Assembly: GCF_000003815.2 (NCBI RefSeq)
Contig: NC_049996.1
Span: forward strand, 7,852,012-7,916,011
DNA from: Branchiostoma floridae
Taxonomy: Eukaryota > Chordata > Leptocardii > Amphioxiformes > Branchiostomatidae
Direction of reading: 5' to 3'
DNA length: 64,000 bases
The translations under genes and the position numbers were made by a program. Shown piece by piece: positions 22,494 to 34,400 of this stretch (position 1 is the stretch's first letter; each line of letters opens with the position of its first letter). A model generated the notes under the pieces. It did no database searches and was not told the origin of the DNA. It saw only the letters and a program-made list of their open reading frames with translations.

Positions 22494-22517
22494 AGGTCCC
22501 GGATTACTAGCTACATC
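22494..22517 (-). other. 2A-like translational recoding motif (DVASNPGP)
   Basis: Within the LINE frame, LLLLSGDVASNPGP fits the 2A pattern D(V/I)ExNPGP except that Ala replaces Glu. It lies between the hydrophobic leader and the PHD finger, the position where 2A-like sequences have been reported in non-LTR elements. Activity of the Ala variant is unknown. Confidence 0.7.
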
Positions 22518-22819
22518 GCCTGACAGAAGAAGCAGGGTATGTAGGCAAAGATGAACAACATTGACCCTGGTTTCAACATGACAGACATTCTTTCTACTGC
22601 CAGTATTTGCAGTTGGATACAACAGAGATAGTACATATTCCTCTGGGGTAACAGCAGTATGTTGAGACTTAAAACAGGACACCTGGTTAAATGTTGTCAC
22701 TGAGTCAGCCTGCGTGTTGACATGTTTCAAGCTTATAACCGGGCTAGAAAGCTGTAGTATGATAGCCGTAAACGCAACAAATTTAACGAGTAAACAACCA
22801 GCCATATTCATACACAAGG

Positions 22820-23320
22820 CTAAATTATGATGTTAGATTAACTCGGCATACAGCACACCTGGCGCTTTCCAACCCAATAAGTTCACTAACCCAATCATTG
22901 CACAATCACCGGTTGCAAACCGTCAAGCAATTTGAGGAAACAATATAAGACTAGAAAAGCAATAAAGATTAAGCAATTACAGTTATAGGTACAAGTACAC
23001 CAAACATTGCTAAGCTGTTCCCCTACAAAAGGGGGGGGGGGGGCAGCGTTCTTCTCACTGCGTGCTGGAGCCATGTGCCGGGGTACCCTCCTCATCCACG
23101 CTTCTCCCTACAACAAAGACTCAAAGTTCTGCTTTAATTTGGCAGAAATTTGCCTCTTACTAACATCCAGCAGCTCACTATCACCTTGACAACGTTATGG
23201 TGGATTATATTGGGAGTGAATGTTATTACAAAGAGTAAAAAAGGGTCTGAAAATAGAGTCTGTTGTAGCTGAGCAACCACGGAAGGTGGGGTTCCCTGAG
23301 CTGACCTCTGAGTAACGAAG
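22820..23320. other. spacer with a G-run, no gene seen
   Basis: A run of about 12 G lies near 23031-23042. No coding sequence was recognised between the LINE start and the right inverted arm. Confidence 0.4.
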
Positions 23321-25455
23321 ATGTTTAGTTTAGCAATACCTTAAGTTTAGTTTTAAGTTTGTATAAAGGAATTCTCTATAGTATACATCTGGTAATCAAT
23401 AATACCTTTTCCTCTCACGCATACCACCGAGCTGGTACCAGTCTGTTCACCTGCTCGTAACTTTAGGCATGTCCAGATCTGTGCACGTAAAACCAACACT
23501 GTTGATTACTTTGGTGTTGCAAACAGCATTTCCCCATGAGAAGCAAGAAAGGGGGAAATTGAATTCTGTTTGGATTAATCTTTAGTCTAGTTTTGTTAGC
23601 GTTGGTCAGTTCATCAATGTCATCAGCAAGAGGACGGGTTTTGGCAGCGGAACAAAATAAAGCACACACCTTTTCTTTGTTGATTTAAGATTAATCTCAG
23701 ATTTTTAAGCGCAATATTATTGTGATAGTTTATTCTGGCAGGGTGCGAATTTGGAAAGTCTATTCTATTACTGGATGGTTTCGGAGTTCCTTGTTTTGGG
23801 TAATTTCGGAGTGGTCAAGTTCTGGACGGCGAAGTTGTGTGTTTTGTTGTTGTTAGCGAGGCCCAATAGGCACACACATGTCTTTCTTTGAACAATTTTT
23901 GCTATGTGAGCAAGAAACACAACACAGCACAAACACAACCACGTGATAGCTGAAGAATGCCCCTCATATAGCCTCGGTTCAGGCTGACAGCGAATGAAAA
24001 ACTAACGCATTACAGGGCGTTCAATCAGCTGTAATATGCTGCTGCCGTGAAGCCTGCTAAAGTGGCTACCATTTTTGCATATCATTGAGACAGTTGATAC
24101 GAGCACAGCGCACGCGATTGTGAATATTTGCACCCAGTAGTTTACAGAAAGGACGGTACAGAGTAGCTTGTTGAACACAAAGCTGAGGGAGTTCTGAGAA
24201 GAATGGACAACCTAAAACTCATCCGAACATCACTGATGTTACTGTTGGGTCTGTGTCACTGTATGCCTAGTGCATTTTCACTAACAGGTAAGCAGAATAG
24301 TTATCCATATCCGTATCACTACCAAAATGCGTTTTCTTATTTTCCTGTTTCTTCTTATATATATGCTTTACTTAAAAGAAGAAAACCTTACTGTGTTAGT
24401 GAAAACATTCTGACCCCTCAAGAATATTTTCCTAAGTTTTTTTTTTCATGTAATATTTGTCATGAAACAAGATTGTTCTTCTAAATGCTCTAATATTTTC
24501 TTCAGATAAACAAAGCAAGTAATTTAGATTTAGATTTCTTGAAATTCTCGAGATTGTATATTCGTTTGACTAATAGTTCCTTAACTCAACTAAATTTAGG
24601 AAATATATCATGTTGTAAGATTTAATAAAATAACAGGAACATATTTATTCGTTCTTGAATTTCTTGATACAAGAAAATGTAAAAGTTAGTGCGGTAGAAG
24701 AGGAAAACACATGGTAGTGTGAACTTTGATACAGTCAAAACTGTATCAGCGGCCACCTTTGTATTGCAACCACCTGGCCATTCCGGTCCCTTTTCATCGG
24801 CCCCTTGGGTATTTCCATTGAACTTAGCATTAAGAAATAGTCTATAGCGACCACCTGTCCAACGCAGCTACGTATAGCGACCACCTGTCCAACGCGGCCA
24901 CGGCCACATGGTTTTACGGTCCCGTAGATACACAAACACTGCCTTTTGCGATCATAAAGCGGCCACACATCACCATGCGCGGAGTTTGAACTCGTACTTT
25001 TCGAGGATTTGGAGTTCCCGACAGGGTCATTTTGGCGGTAGGAGAAGTTACGCGTGCCTTGAACGTTAGAACGCAAGTCTTTGTTGGCGAATTTACCAGG
25101 CAATATCAATCTTTTTCGGTCTAATTTGTTGATCTGGAAAAGGGCGCAGAATTTCAGAAACACAGAAGAATGGAATAGGACGTTTTGGTTTGAAACTCTG
25201 TACTGTTGGTCGAGTTTCAATGACTTAATATCGACCAATAATCGAGAAAACCCGGCCATCGTTCGGTCAAAAATCACCCGTCAAGCTCTTTTCCTTATGC
25301 GTGATGCTAGTTTTATACATACCTCCATGAAACATGATTCATGGCCCGGGATGGGGCATGACTGAAATATGCTGTATTTGCTCTCAAGAAAATATCGGCC
25401 TTTCTAGTTTTACACATACCTCCATAAAATATTAATGAAACACTGTTACTTGCAG
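23320..25455. repeat. right arm of large inverted repeat
   Basis: Inverted match of 16620-19000, covering the 5' flank, signal-peptide exon and intron 1 of the receptor gene. No obvious TATA box was seen upstream of the ATG at 24203. Intron 1 includes repeated GCGACCACCTGTCCAACGC words (about 24846 and 24878). Confidence 0.85.
24203..24287 (+). CDS. receptor exon 1: signal peptide
   Basis: [18 protein letters not shown] then HCMPSAFSLT: a typical secretory leader. Ends at a GTAAGC donor in phase 1. The start is supported by the identical start in the inverted paralogue. Confidence 0.88.
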
Positions 25456-28400
25456 GTGGCTGGGTGGAGACCGACCCGACATGGGTGACACCGGACGTAT
25501 GGGAGGGGGGTGACGGACTCCGGTGGGATGCCAGGTACGTCTTGGACTCCAACTTCAAGACGACTTGGAGGCGTGGGGATGAAGACGCCACCTGGCAGCT
25601 GACGTTTGATCTGCAGACGCAAATGACGCTTTCTCGGATTCGCATTTGGTCTATGCGTGAACTCCTCGTACATAGCAGGCACATGGATGCTAAAGTCATG
25701 GTTATGACAGGACAGCAATGGACCACTGTGCCACACAACACACACTTCAGGGGTGAGAAACCAATGTCTAAGAAAGTCTTTCTAGATCTGACAGAATTTT
25801 ACCTGACTGGGCTCCTCACCACAGGACAGCTTTGGCGCCTGGAGTTCCCGAATGAGTATCATACACCAATCGGAGAGGTCAAGTTTTTCCAAGGTAAGTG
25901 CTCAGTACTACATAAGATGGTATCTCACCCGACTGCGCATGTTAGACGTTTTTTATTACCTTCGTCAAGAAGGTTATATTTTGGGTAGCGTTTGTGTGTT
26001 AATTGTATGTGTGTAGAAGACAAGCTTAACTCGAGAACGCTGGATGGAATGTATTGATATTTGGTTTGACCTACCCAGTCTTGATGAGATCCAGAAACGA
26101 TTAAATTTGGGTGCCCCAAGCGGCTCGCTACGGTACTGCAGCGAAACCTCCGGGTACGATATCTCGTGTTCTAGACACGCTGTGGTCATGGTCTTCAAGT
26201 GGCAGATAGCTATTGGGGCTGAAAGTAAGGTGTATAGGCTTAACCCTATCCAGATCTAGACTGGGGGGGGGGGGGGAGCTAAAAGTGCCCGCGGCAACTT
26301 TGACCCTCTATAGCTCCCAAACGGCTTGTGCTAGAACAACCAAACTTGGTGAGTTTTCCTAAAATATTGTTAGCAACATTTTCAAAAAAAAATTGGGGAA
26401 GTTTATGATTTTTCGTGTTGCCATGGATAGCTAAACTACAGATAACGTCATTCTGTGACGTCATTTTGACGTCGTTGCGTCGGCTTTTGACAACAGAAGT
26501 CTTATAACACTTAAATATTAATACGAAACCTTTATTGGTAAGTTTTTGAGTGAGATATTTAGGTATTATGGGAATTCCCCGTTTTAGCCAAAAATATGAA
26601 TTAATGACGTCATAATTACGTCATATTACGTCATAATGATATAAAAATTTCAGGAATTATAAAAATCGACGAGCAAAACCTTCCCTACAAATTTGGTGAT
26701 CGTACAGTAAGCCGTTTTGAAAATACGAAGGGGGGGTCGAATGAGCCCCCCCCCCCCCCCAGGCCAGGGAAGGCCCAAAAAGCCCAGTCTGGATAGGGTT
26801 AAGGTTGGACACCTAGTTAGACTGGATACAGCAATACAGGAAGTTACAATACAAAATAGAAATCCCGATAAAAGCGACAAAAAAGTAAGTGCATAACCTC
26901 TGCTTGGGGAGTACTTTGTACCACAACAAAGCAAAAAAAAAAACACGGAGAATTTGACATTATTACTAAATAATACGCAACAAACGATAAACCTACAGTT
27001 TTGTGATGGAGTAGAGTACGGCATGTCTACTTTTTTGGGGAAGCATTTAAAATGATATATCCAGATATATCGAGTAGAAAAGAGCAACAGTATACTAGGG
27101 GTGGGTAGCTGTAAAGTAAATCCAGGTCCAGTGCGATTTTAGGTCCAGAGGAGCAGGTCCAGGTCCAAACCTGGACCTGATTCAGTGTATGAAAACTTGT
27201 GAATGGATGATACACAAAACAATGGTCTATTTCGCTACAAATTAAAGAAATCTGTTTTGTGGAGTATTCGACTTCCTCTGCCGTTTTTAAATCCTACAAG
27301 GCTGACTGCCTTCGTACGATTGACTGTGAAACTTGGTAGAAATTACGATAGACTCTACTTCAGTATTGTTATTTTCCTCGACGGGTAAGCCCTAAAACGT
27401 GTGGATGCCTGATCATATAATCCGTTCATTTTCCAATAGATCCAACATCCGGTGTACTGAATTTTTTTCAGGTTCGGTTTTTCTTGACCTGTCAAATAAG
27501 AAAAACCGGTTTTGCACAGGTACACCGAAATTACCCACTTCTTCTATAATAATATGTTGGTTCTTTTAAATTAATAATAGGATTGGTTTCTCTTATAACA
27601 TCATACAAATGACTAATAGACATAAATGACTCTCGTCTTCTACAGCATTTAAGGGGTAATATGACTAATATCTATAAATCCTCTCAGACACTGGTAGTTT
27701 TACATAAAATTATCTCCCCTTCATAACTGTGTATCTTCTTATGTTGGTCCAGCTTGCTCCGGATTTGAGAGGACGGTGTGTACAGACGGTAACTGTGACG
27801 TACATAACGTGGCCTGTGACGGGATAGTGGACTGTGACGATGGGAGCGATGAAGACAACTGCGGTAAGTCAGGCATCTCACGCTGCGCCTGTCGATAACA
27901 CATTATTGTGGCAACTTTGCGAATTTTTCTTCCATTTTCCTTTTGCAGGCGACCGGTCAGCCTTACACATAGGTTAACGCCTGGGATTTTAAATCCGATG
28001 TTTTGTTCCTAACGCAAATACAAAAATATCTTTATTGGAAATAGTAATAATACCATTGCCTTATGAAGTTACCACTCTTATTGGCGATACTACTTGTTCT
28101 TGTCCATTCAAAACATTTTGAAAATTGAATCTTTTTGGAAACTGTAAAATAAATGCAAGGTCTGGGTAACAATTTGGACCAGTTAATGAACATAGTTTAC
28201 CTGCTCTGTGAGATAGTCGCCCTAACCCTCGTACGCTTTTAGCTAGCGATTTGTACATTTTTTTATAAAAAATTAATGCAAATTTAATGAAATTTGTGCA
28301 AATGCTTAGGCACCCCTGACCTTCGAGTAGGACTTTATTTCAAATCTAGAGATTAAAATCTACACAAATGGACCAGTAGTGTAGAGACCTTTCCACTGTA

Positions 28401-31400
28401 CCTCTGACTTATCTTGTCTTTTTGAATGTAGATCAAGAGATCTGTCCGAGTGGAGCCGCCATCAACAAGACAGACGTGTGTGACGGTACAGACGACTGTG
28501 GAGACAATACAGACGAGCAGAACTGCTGTGAGTATGGACACAATGTTTCTTCCTATTTCTTTGCCTTTCTCTTGTACTTGTAGATTTATTAAGGTGAGTT
28601 AGGTACAGAATTTCTCACTTTCAGACACTTGACCTTCAGATTTCCCAAGGTCAGTTTTAGGTGTCCATTTTCAAACCTATTTTTCTACTTTCGTTTCATG
28701 CTGACTTTATAGAGATTTTGATAGTAATTCTCCCCAAAAAGATTGTATTGGATTGTGTAGTTTTTTTCATGTAAATCAATAGATGAGTGTATTTTTGCTT
28801 TCAAGAAAAAAATGTTTTTGCTGTATTTTATATCTTGTTCTTCGTGATATGATGTGTTATTGTGTACGAGTGGCCTGAAAAAGGGTTACGGGAAAACATT
28901 CTGCAATTATACCTGTTGCCTTTCTGTTGTGCAAAAGCCATGGCTGCAATTTCAGGAAGTACAATCGTGAATAATGTGCTTTGTGTTCAGCTCTCCCATG
29001 TGTGTAATGATTTTTTTTTTGTAAGTACAAACTTATATATATATATATTTATCTTTTAAAGAAGATATCAATAATGTTAAAAAACGAATTCCTTTATTGT
29101 ATACTTCATACAGGCGAGCGTCAAGGAAGGCTGGCCTGCAGCAATGGACAGTGTATAGATTCACAAAAAATGTGTGCCTTTACCCACATTCCCTGCTATG
29201 GTATTCCGTATTCACAAGATGTTAGATGTGACGATGTGGAGGATTGTTTGGATGGCAGCGACGAGTCCTGCTGTGAGTAACTTGGCTGTAATGTTACTTA
29301 TAGTAGACGCTAGTTATTATTGATGTGTATACATGCTGGGCAAGGATTGAGCCACTAACACCCCGCTCATTCCAATTAATACATATAACACATAAATATT
29401 TGTATTCTGTATCACTCTGAGAAAGAGAGAGAAAGAGAGAGAAAGAGAAAGAAAGAGAGAGACAGAGAGAGAGAGAGAGAAAGAGAGAGGGAGTCAGAGA
29501 GACAGAGACAGACAGAGACAGACAGAGAGAGGGAGACAGAGAGACAAAGAGACAGAGACAGACAGAGAGACAGTGAGAGATAGTTGAATGATAAGTTATG
29601 GATGAGTGGTGGATGGACAGTGCCCTATCGTTCTCCAGCGGCCTCCTGTGACAATGGAGCCCTGTTCCATCAGCTTTCTCGGTGTGACGGCAGAGACGAC
29701 TGTGGGGACAACAGTGACGAGCAGAACTGCGGTACGTACGGTTTATTTGGGAGTTAAACATTTGAACATCAATGTAGCCCATACTTTCTGTGCCAACTAT
29801 AAAGCATGCAAAAATGGAATTTTACGAGCACCTTCTTTTGTGAACAACATTTACAATGTAACATTATATCTCCACAGTCTGTTACTATATACATGACAGA
29901 GGGACAAGCTACCGTGGCCTTGCAAACCGGGACAACTCCTGTCAGTTGTGGACATCTCAGAACCCCCACCCCCATAACCACACTCCCCAGGCCTACCCAC
30001 GGGCAGGGCTGGAGCAGAACTACTGCCGGAACCCGGACGGAAAGGACAGGCCGTGGTGCTACACAAACAACCCGCTCATCAGGTGGATGTACTGCGAGGA
30101 GGTCTTCGCCTGTGACGGTAAATTCAACGTTTGTATTTTCTTCGTTGACGAATAAAGTTCGCCAGCGCCTTCCATTGCCTTTCACCTCCTGAACCAAGGA
30201 CGGATACACATCTTTAACCTGGTCGTGTTAATTAGTTAGCACCTTTTCCAACAGAACACGATCGCATAAAATGAAGCTTACGACCCATGACTGCAGCGTA
30301 TAGGGGCTACATAATAGACACAGTAACTTTTCCAACCTAACTGCGATACCATAAAAATCTCTGTTGTCATATCTACTTTAGAGCAAGTTTGTGCTCTTCC
30401 ATGTTAAGCGAAAGAAATTTATCAGATTTTATAGACGGAATTTAACATAGAATGATAGAGACATCAAGATATGTTTCAGATCGTACATTCACATAAGCTC
30501 GATATATATGTGACAACAGTAGAAGTGTATGTGTTCAATGTTTTATCTTTCATACCTCCTCCATTTTGTTTTGACTTTAGCTCCCCCGACGCGATGCTTC
30601 TACGCTTTGGATAAGGGAAGGAGTTACGCAGGGCAGACTAACAGGTGAGACTAACTGGGCATTTTAGGAACCTCAAAACCTTCGACATAAAGACTTTGAC
30701 GCCACAAATGCACAAAACATCCGACACTAGCTAGGCAACACTTTCGAGAAAATGCAGGATGTTTCCCTTTAAGTAAAATGCTTTTTTTTTAGAAATAGGG
30801 CAGATTTTGCTCTTGCAGACCTCTTCTTAATTGCTGGAACAGCTAATATCTAGTTCATGTGTTGGTCAGTCACATTCTGTAAGCTCTTATTGGTTTAAGA
30901 CAGAAGAAAAAGAACAAGAAGAACACAACAGCAAAAACTATATGATTCCCCGTCGGAAACACGATAATACCTAAAACTACGAGGGGTGATCAATTATTTC
31001 ACAGTCACATCAAATTCCGGGGCATTGCTAACGAGAGCAACGGGGTATAGTTAACTAGGCTTTCATGAATGTCTACCAAAATTGAAATCGTGGGGATCAT
31101 TACTATGCATGCGAACCCCGTTTCAAAACCAGCATGTGAGTTGGAGAGTGGTCTATAACGTTAACTATTGCATGTTCCAACCCACAGGACCAGGTGTGTC
31201 AGAGATGATCAGAGATGGGACTCCCAGTCCCCCCACAGCCATCCCCACACACCACATGCTCTTTACACGTTTATATACCGTATATCTGTACATAGAGCAG
31301 GAGACCGGGTGTGTCAGAGATGGGACTCCCAGTCCCCCCACAGCCATACCCACACAACACAGGATCCTTACACGTTTATATACCGTATATCTATACAGGG

Positions 31401-34400
31401 TAGGAGACCGGGTGTGTCAGAGATGGGACTCCCAGTCCCCCCACAGCCATCCCCACACAACACAGGCTCCTTACACGTTTATATACCGTATATCTGTACA
31501 GGGCAGGTGACCGGGTGTGTCAGAGATTGGACTCAAAGTCCCCCACAGCCATCCCCACACACCACCGGCTCTTTACACGCTTATATACCGTATATCTACA
31601 GGGCAGGAGACCGGGTGTGTCAGAGATGGGACTCCCAGTCCCCCCACAACCATCCCCACACACCACAGGCGCATCCTGATTCAGGTCTGGAGGAGAACTT
31701 CTGTCGTAACCCTGACAATAAGGAGCGGCCCTGGTGCTACACCACGGACCCGACATTGAGGTGGAAGTACTGTGACGTGATGGAATGTGTTGGTAAGAGG
31801 GCTTGGGCAAACCTGTAGCTCTGTTCTATTCGCGTTACTGAAATATTTCTGAAAAGGTAACTAAGAATGCATCGTGAATGTCCAAACTTTACGAAATCAA
31901 GGAAATCACAAATTCACTCACTCACTCAGTCACCCACTTATTCACTCACTCACTCAGGATTACTCTCACTCAATCAATAATTACCTCACTCACTCATTCC
32001 ATGTACAATAGCTATTTGTTTAAAAAGGAAAAGGTTTGAAAAATTTATCCCAAATTTCCCCATTTGTCTTCTCAGACCCTTTATCGCCGGACTCTGTCGG
32101 CCAGGACTGCGGTGGAGACTACACCTGTGCAAAGTCTTTCCCATTACGACTTTGCTACTGTGACGAAGACTGCAGCTTTTTCGGTGACTGCTGCCAAGAC
32201 TTTGAGTAAGTAAACCTCTACTAGCCTGGTAAAATCACACTGCTAGCAGCCTCAGCGGCTTGGGCTGCATGCTTGAAAAACAACCACCTTCTAATTCAGT
32301 AAAAAGCTAGGAGGAGTTTCAGTCATGTTTGGTGAGACAAACATACAGGGATATGATTGCTGATTGTAGATATCCAAGACAATCATTCTCTGTAATAGGG
32401 CACCCAGGGGCGTCAGGTAACAAGTAGAGATGGGTTCAGGTCCAGAGGATCAGGTCCAGGTCCGGACCTGAACCTGGACCTGATTCAGTATGTGAAAACA
32501 TGTGAATGGACGATACTCAAAACAGTGGTCCATTTCGCCAGAAGGAAATCAGTTTTGTCTAATATTCGAATTCTGCTAGCGTTTAAGATGATTATGAATT
32601 CTTAGCTTAAAGTAAAAAGCACGTGGTAATGTTCTTAAGATAAGATATCTTACATATGGCGCTGTAATTTATTCAGACTTTATTGCACCCGCTACAGAGA
32701 AGGCAGTGAATCCCAGACGCCGTCTGACCATCACCATCTGAAGTGGGACTGTGTGTCTGGCTTTTCTCATCGCTTCATAAAAGACACGGAAAAAAAAGAA
32801 TCCTATTGGATGGTTGTGGACTGCCCAGATGAGTGGACAGATGGCATCACGAGGGATAAGTGTTTAAAACAAGTGGACCCCTTCGATCCGAGTGAGCTAG
32901 TCTACCGAATGCCAGTTGAGGACGCTTCAAAAATCCCCTACAGAAACATATTCTGTGCAATTTGTAACAATGTGTCTTTAACAGAGACAATTCCTTGGGA
33001 GTCGCAAGTTGAGTGTACAGGGATGCTTGACTTGTCTCCTCAAATCCCTAGGGGTTCCCAAGAATACAACAGCATCATTGAAAGTAGTGATACATATTGT
33101 TTTGGAACGAAAACTATAGCGTTTGTCCCTTTAGACACATTGCATGCTAGACTATGTTTCCATGTTGATATTTTAGAAGAGAGTTGTGATATCTCCTCCT
33201 GTATGTCCTACAGTTACCCAATAGGCATTGGGTATAAGACTTACAGAAATGTTCACTGTGCTCTTTGTGAAGGACTGTCTCTTACGGCAACCGCAAACCT
33301 TAAGTGTGCTTCAGCTTTGGGTAATGATGAATTACGAAATGATTGCAATCTATTGGACAACTGCCCCTCAAGATTTTCACTAACTAATCTGTTCAACTTT
33401 AATTCGTATGGGAGTGGTGGAAACAGTCCCAATCAGTGTCCTTCCGACACTTTATACGATCCTTTTGCAGACACATGCAGGTTATTCTCGTCCTCCCGTA
33501 GAACTCACGGCTCATTAAACAATACCACCCCCTTACAAAACTGTAGCGAACCCGCTCTGACGTTCACATCGGAAGAGTTCCGTGTCCTTCCCAGTGGTAG
33601 CGTCCACCTGTTGGGTTCTAACGTGTCCTGCACAGCTGAGCAGGTGGCCATTCTGAACACAACAGCATCGATCTGCGGAGAGTGTATTCTTCAGTACTTC
33701 TCAAACTACACACAGACAGCTAGCCCTTGGGACGCTGACCAGGGCTGGTTAACCCTAGGTCTTGTGATAGCGTCCGCTGTAGCAGTGTTCGGTTACGTAG
33801 TCCACAATATCAGGTCTGGCCAGTGGGAGAAAGTCCCAGAAAAGCTGAAGGTTCAGGTGTTGGTATGCATGGCGTTTGCTGAAGTCTTGTTTATGGTACG
33901 TGTGAGGGTCCCCCTCGGATCGGCTTGTGCAGCGTTCGCGATCATTCTTCACTACTTTTTGTTGACGGCCTTCACATCCATGAACGCGCTTGCCGTGGAC
34001 CTCTTTCTAACGTTTCGTGATGCTTTAGAAAGAGCGAAGCTGTACCAGTACCTGTTGTACACATGGTTGATGCCGATGCCTATAGTTATAGTGACCGTGA
34101 TTGTAGAGTTCGGCAGTTCCGTCAGTGTGGGGTACGGAGAGAACTGTTGGATCGGCAATCCGGTAGCCAACCTGCTGGCTTTTGGAGTCCCTGTTTTCAG
34201 CGCCATTCTGGTCAATGCTGTCTTGGCCACTTTTGTCTTGCTTGCCATACGGAAGTCATTTGTGATAGCCGACAAGGCAAAGTCACGTTCGAGCAGCAGC
34301 AAGGCTTGGGTTTACTTGCGTATCTCCTTCCTGACGGGGTTTACCTGGATTCTCGGTTTCATCTATCCTTACGTCAACAGCCGAGCTGTCGAGTACATCT

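Larger units (their letters stand above)
20963..22817 (-). pseudogene. truncated non-LTR retrotransposon (CR1/L2-like): 2A-like motif, PHD finger, AP endonuclease
   Basis: From 22817 the minus strand encodes a hydrophobic leader, a 2A-like stretch (22494-22517), a C4HC3 PHD-type finger (CGVC, CCVLC, WFHIKC, WHCNQC) and the start of an apurinic-type endonuclease (IVHLNICSL, TISETHLDG). The endonuclease continues in other frames (VGSVYRP, LLGDFNVDL) and ends with IDHIYCS and LSDHYAVYC. Frameshifts lie near 22030 and about 21890, and a 524-base element is inserted at 21255-21786. No reverse transcriptase follows: similarity stops at about 20963. The copy is therefore dead. The PHD-endonuclease order is known for CR1-like LINEs. 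Confidence 0.85.

Noticed and set aside
26650-27087. 145-codon minus-strand frame with Gly run
   Set aside because: Spans the C-homopolymer end of a MITE and AT-rich intron DNA; no domain.
31168-31818. 216-codon plus-strand frame through the kringle acceptor array
   Set aside because: It is a read-through of intron-derived tandem copies; only the last part (31602-31792) is the true kringle exon. Kept as a splicing question, not as a gene.
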